Below are positions 17,130 through 23,826 of a stretch of 64,000 nucleotides of DNA, in pieces. Made by a program: the position numbers and the translations under genes. The notes under the pieces were generated by a model, which made no database searches, had not been told where the DNA came from, and saw only the letters and a list, made by a program, of their open reading frames with translations. The stretch spans positions 3,573,501 to 3,637,500 of the forward strand of contig NZ_FSRB01000001.1 in NCBI RefSeq assembly GCF_900129635.1, in the 5' to 3' direction. Source of the stretch: Singulisphaera sp. GP187 (GTDB taxonomy: Bacteria; Planctomycetota; Planctomycetia; Isosphaerales; Isosphaeraceae). Numbering within the stretch: position 1 is the first letter of the stretch; each line of letters starts with the position of its first letter.

Positions 17130-18753
17130 TTCAAGTTTCGCACTTTTCCCAAATGTCAAATTCCGACTTGTAGATTCAATAGGGCTCCAAAAAAAACGTC
17201 GGCGTCTCTGTCAGTTTTTGGCAAATTGTTTGGGCCTTACACCGAACAATTTCCCCTGACACAGGACGCCGACCCATGGAACTTACACCCTCCTTCCTCC
17301 TCTTGCTACAGCAATTCACACCCGTCTTCACCAATCCCTCCTTCCACACCTTCACCTTGATCGCCTCCGGCTGGATCCTCTCGAATCGCCACCGCTATAT
17401 TACCGAACTCATCTTCTCCAGCGGCCAGGTTGGCATCGGACATTGGTCACGCTTCCATCGCTTCTTCAGCCATGCCGCTTGGGACCTCGATCACTTCTCG
17501 ATGTCCCTGGCCAAGCTTGTCGTCTCCATCCTCGCACCGGGCGCCACTTTTTACTGGGCCGTCGACGACACCCTCTGCCGAAAACGCGGACTCACCCTCT
17601 ACGGCGCCGGCATGCACTACGACCCACTCATCTCCAGTCGAGCCAAAGCTCTCGTCAGTTGGGGACACGACTGGGTCGTCCTCTGCCTGATCGTCGTCCA
17701 CCCGTTCTGGGCACCGACCAAAGTCTTTGCCTTGCCCATCGCCATGCGGCTCTATGTCAACCGCCAAGGCTTAACCAAGGGCAAAAAGAACCAGAAAAAG
17801 AAAAAGGCAAAGCCCGATCCCAATCATCGCACCCGCCCCGAACTCGCGATGGAATTGATCCACTTGGCGGCGGACTGGTTCCCCGACGACGAGATCGTCA
17901 TCACCGGCGACAGCGCCTATGGGGGCCAGAGCATCCTCGGCCAACTTCCGCCCACGGTCCATCTCATTAGCCATGTCCATCCCAAGGGGGCCCTCTATGA
18001 GCCAGCGCCTCCCAAGGAGGAGAAATCCAAAGGGGCGCCCCGCAAGAAAGGCCAGCGCCTCCCCGGCATGAAGGAGTGGGCCGAGGATGCGAATCAACCC
18101 TGGACCCCACACGACTTTGACCAGTTCGGGCTCCATGCCAGCTTGGCGGTCAAGACGATCCAGGCCCTCTACTACAAGGCCGGCAAGGACCGACTCCTGA
18201 CGATCGTCTTGGTGCGTGACCTCCAGGGGAAACGTCCCGATCAGATGTTCTACTGCACCAAGCTCGATTGGACCGTCCCGCAGATTCTCTCGGCCTACTC
18301 GTACCGTTGGGCAATCGAATGTACTTTTGAAAATACCAAGCAACTTCTCGGCCTCGAGGATCCCGCCAATCGCCTCCCCAAGGCCATCGAGCGAACCGCG
18401 CCGATGGCGTTGTTTCTCTACAGCTTGGTGGTGGTTTGGTTCCACCAGACCGGTCATCGATTTCTTCGTTTTCCGGTCCGCCCGTGGTATCCGAAGAAGC
18501 AAGAGGCCTCGTTTGCCGACCTGCTGACGACCTTGAGGCGGGTCAGCTATGAGGAGAAAACCGAGGGAGCGCTATCCAACCGGTATGACCTAAAAGCCTG
18601 GATTGCGCAGCTCACCGAGTTTCTCAGCCGCGCGGGCTGAGCCGACATCGGCCGGAGATTTCGGCCCTCACTCGCACTTGATCAAGGGGTCGCCGGGGTC
18701 GATAACAGGCCTCGGGCCGCTCCCGATCCGTCCCTGTTTATGCGAAACTTGAA
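17130..18753 (+). mobile_element. IS701-family insertion sequence, complete
   Basis: Terminal inverted repeats TTCAAGTTTCGCA (17130-17142) and TGCGAAACTTGAA (18741-18753) are perfect over 13 bases. CTTAG flanks both ends (17125-17129, 18754-18758); this can be read as a 5-bp duplication or as the 4-bp TTAG (YTAR type) described for IS701. The element is 1624 bp with one intact transposase. It sits in the last codons of the tnpB relic. Confidence 0.88.
17276..18640 (+). CDS. IS701-family DDE transposase
   Basis: A 454-residue transposase of the DDE superfamily endonuclease group. Likely catalytic residues are Asp in YWAVDDTLCRKRG (about residue 96), Asp in VITGDSAYGG (about 209) and Glu in RWAIECTFENTKQLLG (about 347), with the Y-x(2)-R-W-x(3)-E arrangement typical of IS4/IS701 enzymes. 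A Lys-rich segment (GKKNQKKKKAKPDP, about 167-180) interrupts the core. No frameshift, so the element may be active. Start ATG 17276 lies within a CAGGACGCCGACCC context. Confidence 0.88.
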   Translation: MELTPSFLLLLQQFTPVFTNPSFHTFTLIASGWILSNRHRYITELIFSSGQVGIGHWSRFHRFFSHAAWDLDHFSMSLAKLVVSILAPGATFYWAVDDTLCRKRGLTLYGAGMHYDPLISSRAKALVSWGHDWVVLCLIVVHPFWAPTKVFALPIAMRLYVNRQGLTKGKKNQKKKKAKPDPNHRTRPELAMELIHLAADWFPDDEIVITGDSAYGGQSILGQLPPTVHLISHVHPKGALYEPAPPKEEKSKGAPRKKGQRLPGMKEWAEDANQPWTPHDFDQFGLHASLAVKTIQALYYKAGKDRLLTIVLVRDLQGKRPDQMFYCTKLDWTVPQILSAYSYRWAIECTFENTKQLLGLEDPANRLPKAIERTAPMALFLYSLVVVWFHQTGHRFLRFPVRPWYPKKQEASFADLLTTLRRVSYEEKTEGALSNRYDLKAWIAQLTEFLSRAG

Positions 18754-18819
18754 CTTAGAACTGGCGGGAGTTAACTCCCAGCCGGAAAGCCCCGCCCTTT
18801 AGGACTGGGGATTCTTACT

Positions 18820-18896
18820 CATCGTTTGGCTCCTTATCCTGTGCGGACAGGAGCAAGTGTAGGCGGCAAGGTTTCAGAAGTCAAAAATTGAAACCT
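18820..18896 (-). promoter_or_regulatory. Stranded promoter, TetR-type operator and ribosome-binding site
   Basis: On the minus strand TTGACT (18884-18879) and TACACT (18861-18856) are separated by 17 bases. A perfect 8-bp palindrome AGGTTTCA / TGAAACCT (18869-18876, 18889-18896, 12-bp spacer) embraces the -35 box, as in TetR-type repression. A CCTGTCCGCACAGG hairpin, AAGGAG (18835-18830) and an ATG at 18822 follow. The reading frame ends at the IS605 relic. By orientation the next gene is the aldo-keto reductase/TetR operon. Confidence 0.6.
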
Positions 18897-19037
18897 GAAA
18901 TGCGGTATAACGACTAATCCTTGGGCGAGCCTTATCGGACGGGGGCTCCGCGGCCAGGCACCTAGACTGGCCACATGTCACACAGACCACACCAAGCATC
19001 ACGCATTCCCTCATTTCCTGACCCCATGTCCACCAAC

Positions 19038-19593
19038 TCAGATAGCTTCTTTGTCACACTCAAATCCTTTTGCAATCTCCAAAAAACAAAGAACGGCATA
19101 CAGTTTGATCCGGATGATGACTTCGTTAACCAACGGTTCGACCTTGACGATGGCTTCTTCAATCGGCGGATCTTCCTCAAGCACACCTTGCGATAATAGT
19201 TCCATGCGTCTGTAATGGTCATGGAGCGTGGGACTCGGAGCGAGCACCCACCACTTGTCGGCTCCAGGGTCCCAAAGCTGCCCAAGTCGAAAACGAAATC
19301 GGTTCTCCACGGGTTGGTCACGTTCGATTCCAAGTGCGGGGTAATCGACGGGAGTCCCGAGCGGGATATGGTCCGGAAGCCGGCCATCGCATGACCATGC
19401 TCCCTCGACTGTGAATTCATCGAAGCGGCCGACACCCAGAAGCACGTATGCCGAGAAAACCGGGCTCACCTGCCATCGGAAAAAGGCGCCAACCGGCAGG
19501 TATCGGGTCGGTCGCAGGAAGGAACTGAGGCAAAGCTTGCTTCAAACCGACCTCAAAGCGTTTCCTCACAAGTTTTCCTAATTTGCTCCTCAT
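19038..19593 (-). pseudogene. Hypothetical protein with frameshift
   Basis: Two minus-strand frames complement each other. The first starts at ATG 19593 (MRSKLGKLVRKRFEVGLKQ) and reads to IPAGWRLF. The second continues as RWQVSPVFSAYVLLGVGRFD through DPGADKWWVLAPSPTLHDHY to a stop at 19038. The join is at the T-run about 19482-19486, where a single-base change restores a protein of about 184 residues. Aromatic residue spacing suggests an alpha/beta cytosolic protein of the DUF4304-like kind, but I am not sure of the family. GC content is lower than in neighbouring genes, consistent with recent acquisition. The 157-residue frame at 18962-19435 is its shadow. Confidence 0.45.
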
Positions 19594-19695
19594 AAAAACG
19601 ATTCCAATCAATTTAGACACAGTTAGGGATTGATTCACCTGTAAAAGGCAAGCTGAAGTCCGATTAGATTTTGAGGATCGCCAGCCAGGCACCTA

Positions 19696-21112
19696 GACCG
19701 ACTTTTCGTTTTTGAAGGCTAATGAAGAGGCCAACATCCCGGGGCCTCCCATCTTCTCTGTTTTTACGCCGCTGACTTCATCAGCGGACGACCCGTGTAG
19801 GTCCAGCGAAACGGCTTCGCGAATACCTTGTTGAAATAGGTAAGGAAGTTCAACAGCTTTGATTGCAGATCATTCACCGACGTGAACGAACCGCGACGAA
19901 TCACCTTTCGCATGATCACTCCGAAGATCACCTCGATCTGGTTCAGCCACGAGCTGTGCTTCGGAAGATATACAAATCGAATCCGATGACTTGTGTCCGA
20001 CAAGAACGCTTGCCGGCTCGCCACCGACTTCAGCACCCCACGTTTACCTTTTTTGCCCAATTCCAGGGGGATTTCACACGCCACGGCAATCTGATTCACC
20101 AGGCTTTCCGTGCAATGAATGTTCAAGTTGTCCGCTATAAATACCCACGATCCCTCCGGGTCCAGAGTCAACGTCTGCTCGATGTGACGGACGAAGTCCG
20201 CCTCGGTTCGCGTCGGGCCAATCGTTTGAGTGAGCATCTTTCCGGTCGTTACTTCGAAGTTGCCGATCAGGCATAACGTCCCGTGTCGGATATACTCAAA
20301 CTCGATCCGTTCGCACTTCTCTGCGATCATCCCCTTGGTGGGAGCGATCCGCTCCAGCGCCTGGAGACCGGTCATCTCATCAATGCAAACGGTGTGGGTC
20401 GCATCGTTCCGCTCCCGCTCCGACGCCATGAGGTACGTGTCACAGACCGTCTTGACTTGCTCCTCAAAACGTTGAGGATCCTTCTCCGTGGTGTTGAGCC
20501 AATACCGGCTCTTGTGGGGCTGCAAGGCGGCCTCATCCAGGTAACGGCTCACCTGGGACGATGAGATCGATACCACAATGCCGCGTTTGACGACCTCATC
20601 GGCCAGTTCCCGAGCGGTCCAGTGGGTGATCGGTCGGCCCGACTTCTCAGGCGGCTCACAAGCGATCGCCAAGATCTGGGTGACCTGCTCTGGGGTGAAC
20701 TTGCTGGGGGCGCCGGGGCGTGGTTCGTCGGTGAGGACGGCTTCAATCGCATGGCGCAGTTTGGCGCGAGTCTCGCAGCATTCGATGTTGATCAGTTTCT
20801 CCCAAGCGTTGGCCCAGCGTCGTCGCCAGCGTCCGACCTGGCGGTGGACCAGACCGACCGCCTCGGCGATCTCTTGATTGCGAAGGCCGTCGAAGCCCAT
20901 CAGGATGATCGAGGCGCGTTGCCGGAGTCGCGAGGGTGCCGTGGTGGCACGGGACAAAGTCCGAAGGATTTCCTGCTGGCACTCGGTAATGGTGATCTTG
21001 GCCGCCTGGCCCGGCATGACGTGTGAACTCCTGGTGGCTGGTAAGTTAGTCCATCCAGGTAATTTTGGGGTGTTCGTCAACCCCTTGGGCTATCGAATAC
21101 GAAAAGTCGGTC
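19696..21112 (-). mobile_element. IS630-family element, copy type 1
   Basis: Inverted ends GACCGACTTTTCGT (from 19696) and ACGAAAAGTCGGTC (to 21112) lie next to TA dinucleotides at 19694-19695 and 21113-21114, the IS630/Tc1 target. The element is 1417 bp with one intact transposase. It abuts a second, different IS630 element and shares the TA at 21113 with it. Confidence 0.85.
19764..21017 (-). CDS. IS630-family transposase (long form)
   Basis: A 417-residue DDE transposase. The N-terminal region has a helix-turn-helix (LRNQEIAEAVGLVHRQVGRW, about residues 47-66) and a Pro-rich winged helix segment (SGRPITHWTARELADEVVKR). Catalytic positions are Asp in VCIDEMTG (about 229), Asp in VFIADNLNIH (about 295) and Glu in SSWLNQIEVIFG (about 366). 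ATG 21017 follows AGGAG; a TTG at 21080 would add 21 residues. It is intact and probably functional. Confidence 0.87.
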   Translation of the reverse strand: MPGQAAKITITECQQEILRTLSRATTAPSRLRQRASIILMGFDGLRNQEIAEAVGLVHRQVGRWRRRWANAWEKLINIECCETRAKLRHAIEAVLTDEPRPGAPSKFTPEQVTQILAIACEPPEKSGRPITHWTARELADEVVKRGIVVSISSSQVSRYLDEAALQPHKSRYWLNTTEKDPQRFEEQVKTVCDTYLMASERERNDATHTVCIDEMTGLQALERIAPTKGMIAEKCERIEFEYIRHGTLCLIGNFEVTTGKMLTQTIGPTRTEADFVRHIEQTLTLDPEGSWVFIADNLNIHCTESLVNQIAVACEIPLELGKKGKRGVLKSVASRQAFLSDTSHRIRFVYLPKHSSWLNQIEVIFGVIMRKVIRRGSFTSVNDLQSKLLNFLTYFNKVFAKPFRWTYTGRPLMKSAA

Positions 21113-21114
21113 TA

Positions 21115-22123
21115 GAGCGCCGAACAGTTGAATGGCGCGCGGTTTGAAAGGAAGTCGCGGCAAGGAGGTGGCCGATGACACCCTCTTCTCAAGATCTCCG
21201 ACAGCGGGTCCTCGAGACGATCCAGCGCGGTGACGGATCGGTACGCCAGATCGCGAACCGGTTCCTGGTCAGTCTCTCCTTCGTCACACGCTTGCTCCAA
21301 CTCCATCGCACAACCGGCTCGGTCGAACCCAGACCGCACGGCGGTGGCAATCCCGCCGTGCTCGGGTCCGAGGACCTGGAACGGCTTCGGGAATTGATCC
21401 GCCACCAGCCCGATGCCACGCTCGAGGAATGCCGCCAACGACTCGGCCTCTCGTACAGCCTGATGACCATCTCGCACGCCCTGAGCAAATTGGGGCTGCC
21501 ACGCAAGAAGAAGGGGCCCTGTGCCCAGAGGCAGGACCGCCCGGACGTCCAGGAGCAGCGGCGAGAATTCTGCGAGCGACTCGCTGGCGTGGACCCGATA
21601 CGCCTGGTTTTCGTGGACGAATGCGGGGCCAACACGGCGATGACCCGGACTTATGGCCGCGCCCCGGTGGGCCAGCGCGTCTACGCCACGACGCCCGGGC
21701 ACTGGGAGTCGATCACGCTGACCAGCGGGATGCACCTCTCCGGGGTGACGGCGACGTTGGCCTTCCCGGGGGCCACCAACACCGACGTGTTCGAGGGCTA
21801 CGTGGAACAGGTGTTGGTCCCGGATTTGAAGCCGGGGGACGTGGTGATCTGGGACAATCTCAAGCCGCACCAGTCGGAAGATGCGATCGAGGCCGTCGAG
21901 ACGGCCGGAGCGGAGGTGGTGCCGTTGCCGCCGTGGAGTCCAGACCTGACGCCGATTGAGGAGATGTTCTCGAAGGTCAAGGGGGCGATGAGGACGGCGG
22001 CGGCCCGAACGACGGAGGCGGTCTATGCGGCGTTCGGTTCGGCCTTACATGACGTGACCCCCGAAAACATCGCCGGATGGTTCCAGGACCGTGCGGCGTA
22101 TGCTATGCAACGGTGAGGCGCTC
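21115..22123 (+). mobile_element. IS630-family element, copy type 2
   Basis: Short inverted ends GAGCGCC (21115) and GGCGCTC (22117-22123) are flanked by TA at 21113-21114 and 22124-22125. The element is 1009 bp with one intact transposase, unrelated at sequence level to the neighbouring IS630 element. Confidence 0.8.
21175..22116 (+). CDS. IS630-family transposase (short form)
   Basis: A 313-residue transposase. N-terminal helix-turn-helix: GSVRQIANRFLVSLSFVTRL (about residues 21-40), then HGGGNPAVLG. Catalytic DDE: Asp in RLVFVDECGANT (about 147), Asp in VVIWDNLKPHQ (about 238) and Glu in WSPDLTPIEEMFSKVKG (about 275). Start ATG 21175 is set by an ideal AAGGAGG seven bases upstream. No damage is seen. 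Confidence 0.9.
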   Translation: MTPSSQDLRQRVLETIQRGDGSVRQIANRFLVSLSFVTRLLQLHRTTGSVEPRPHGGGNPAVLGSEDLERLRELIRHQPDATLEECRQRLGLSYSLMTISHALSKLGLPRKKKGPCAQRQDRPDVQEQRREFCERLAGVDPIRLVFVDECGANTAMTRTYGRAPVGQRVYATTPGHWESITLTSGMHLSGVTATLAFPGATNTDVFEGYVEQVLVPDLKPGDVVIWDNLKPHQSEDAIEAVETAGAEVVPLPPWSPDLTPIEEMFSKVKGAMRTAAARTTEAVYAAFGSALHDVTPENIAGWFQDRAAYAMQR

Positions 22124-22125
22124 TA

Positions 22126-22594
22126 GACGGGGCATGACAGGGACACTGGGTAGTTCATTGCGGTTGGTAGTCGTGTGGCCGTTCTCTCTAAAACCTCTCC
22201 AGTCTACCCACTGAAGTATCTGGCGATGACCGGCCTATGACCGATCAAGATTCGCCGGGCCGGCTTTGCGGACTGCCTCGACACGCATGTGAGCTTTCCA
22301 CGGCAGTCCACCAGGGTGAGGGAGATGAATATCATCCCGTAGACCCAAGGCCGTGGTCTGCGAAATTCGGGACGATCTAAAACTGGCGAACTGCCTGATT
22401 CCGCTCCTGCATCTCGTCGCTGGGCTCCGAGACCGCGGGACGGTCTAAAGAAAATCCAGCGGTACGACGGCCTGAGGAAAGCGTCGCGAAGGATCGTCGT
22501 TTTTTTGGTCCAGGCATTGGAGGGGCCACTATAATCCCACGCTCACGGAAAGGAACGCACCGAAATTTCTTCGAGAGAAAGTGAGGGTCCCCCC
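22126..22594. other. Intergenic region with likely promoter of the OYE gene
   Basis: There is no convincing gene. A perfect -10 TATAAT is at 22530-22535, with a weaker TTGGTC (22505-22510) 19 bases upstream, about 60 bases before the OYE start. The rest looks like decayed sequence beside the IS630 pair. Confidence 0.4.
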
Positions 22595-23704
22595 ATGGTG
22601 GACGGTGACATACTCTTCCGGCCGTTGAATTTAGGCCCGATCACGCTGCCCAATCGGATCGTGATGTCACCCTTGACTCGCCTCCGAGCCGACGCGCGGT
22701 GCGTCCCGACCGACCTGATGGTGAGTTACTATGCGCAGCGGGCGACGGCCGGACTGATCCTGACGGAGGGGACGCACCCGAGCCCGATGGGCCGGGGCTA
22801 CACGTATTGCCCCGGCCTCCACAATTCCGAGCAGGCTGCGGCCTGGCGGAAGGTGACCGACGTCGTCCACCAGGCCGGCGGCCGGATCTTCGTCCAGCTC
22901 ATGCACGCTGGGCGAGTCTCGCATTCTTCGTTGCTTCCCGGCAACGCCCTGCCGGTCGCACCGTCGGCCATCCGGCTCTCCGGCCTCGTCCATACTTTCG
23001 CCGGCAAGGTGGCGTTCGAGACACCCCGCGCCATCGAGACAGAAGAGATCCCCGGCGTCGTCGCGGAATATCGCCGTGCCGCCGAGTTGGCGGTCGACGC
23101 CGGCTTCGATGGCGTCGAGATCCACGCCGCCACCGGCTACCTGCCCAACCAGTTCCTGGTCAGCGGATCGAACCGTCGGACCGACCGCTACGGGGGATCT
23201 GTCGAGAACCGTGCCAGATTCCTGCTGGAAGTCGTCGACGCCGTGGCGGGCGTGCGAGGCGGCGAACGCGTTGGGGTCAAGATCGCCCCCGGCTTCACGG
23301 TCAACGAGATGGAGGACGACGACCCGATAGGGACGTTCACCCACGTCGCCCAGTCGCTTGCCCCTTTTCGACTCGCGTACCTCCACGTCGGCTACGACTC
23401 CGGCTACTCGCGAGGGGGTTCGATGCCGGGGCTCAGACCGGTCGACCTCATGCGCGCGGCCTACCACGGAACACTCCTCGCCGTCGGCGGATTCAACCGA
23501 CAGACCGGCCAGCAGGCGCTCGCCTCGGGCCGCGCCGATGCGATCGTCTTCGGTCGTCCGTATATTGCAAACCCCGATCTGGTGGAGCGATTCGCCCGCG
23601 ACAGCCCCCTCAACCCGCTGGACCTCACCACCTTGTACGGCGGCGATGAGAGAGGCTACACCGACTATCCGACGATCCACATGGGCAGCAATGGCAAGCA
23701 ATAA
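22595..23704 (+). CDS. Old Yellow Enzyme-family alkene reductase
   Basis: A 369-residue FMN-dependent ene-reductase (NemA/XenB type) that reduces activated C=C bonds, nitro-esters and similar electrophiles with NAD(P)H. Visible: LFRPLNLGPITLPNRIVMSP at the N-terminus, FVQLMHAGRVSH (about residues 100-111, FMN-binding), GVEIHAATGYLPNQFL (about 170-185), SNRRTDRYGGS and the C-terminal FGRPYIANPDLVERF. The substrate-binding pair normally read as H..N or H..H is H..T here. Start ATG 22595 follows GTGAGGG. It precedes a molybdoenzyme gene on the same strand by 122 bases. Confidence 0.9.
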   Translation: MVDGDILFRPLNLGPITLPNRIVMSPLTRLRADARCVPTDLMVSYYAQRATAGLILTEGTHPSPMGRGYTYCPGLHNSEQAAAWRKVTDVVHQAGGRIFVQLMHAGRVSHSSLLPGNALPVAPSAIRLSGLVHTFAGKVAFETPRAIETEEIPGVVAEYRRAAELAVDAGFDGVEIHAATGYLPNQFLVSGSNRRTDRYGGSVENRARFLLEVVDAVAGVRGGERVGVKIAPGFTVNEMEDDDPIGTFTHVAQSLAPFRLAYLHVGYDSGYSRGGSMPGLRPVDLMRAAYHGTLLAVGGFNRQTGQQALASGRADAIVFGRPYIANPDLVERFARDSPLNPLDLTTLYGGDERGYTDYPTIHMGSNGKQ

Positions 23705-23826
23705 ACACAAACATTATTATATTAAGTTTTCACTGATTATGGTTTGGTCACGGGCCGGTGAAACGACATCGTGAGGGAGAACGAGCGACTCGGGGAGATT
23801 CGTGATCGACGCCTGCGAGGCCGCCC

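Larger units (their letters stand above)
16254..18802 (+). pseudogene. tnpB: TnpB (IS605 OrfB), internal deletion, frameshift and IS701 insertion
   Basis: The N-terminal frame (16254-16958, MKLTLQTQLFPDKTHSAPLK) carries the first RuvC motif FLGIDLGIANI. The C-terminal frame (from about 16862) carries STWSFGQLVAFLAYKA, VDPRNTSRMCHECGHC, CVSCGHRANADQNAARNI (zinc ribbon and third RuvC Asp). The block that normally lies between, including the second RuvC Glu (ALEDL-type), is missing and the join is out of frame. Removing the IS701 copy joins KMAL to ELAGVNSQPESPAL and a stop at 18800-18802, a normal TnpB tail. The nuclease cannot be active. Confidence 0.85.
16224..18815 (+). mobile_element. IS200/IS605-type (solo tnpB) relic, interrupted by IS701
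   Basis: Limits are inferred. On the left the element would start just after TTGAC (16219-16223), a target of the kind used by IS605-family transposons. On the right, the sequence after the tnpB stop has the family's usual GC-rich end: a GGGAGTTAACTCCC palindrome at about 18766-18779 and CCCCGCCC...GGACTGGGG at about 18791-18810, with TTAC following. These hairpins also resemble the omega-RNA scaffold of TnpB. There is no tnpA. A complete IS701 element (17130-18753) sits inside, so the relic itself is about 1.0 kb. Confidence 0.6.

Noticed and set aside
18962-19435. 157-residue minus-strand frame
   Set aside because: Composition (many Ser/Arg, random-looking) is poor, while an overlapping frame gives protein-like sequence that continues across a frameshift.
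16254-22125. Composite transposon carrying the cargo between IS elements
   Set aside because: The four elements belong to different families with different ends and their own target duplications; there is no matched outer pair.
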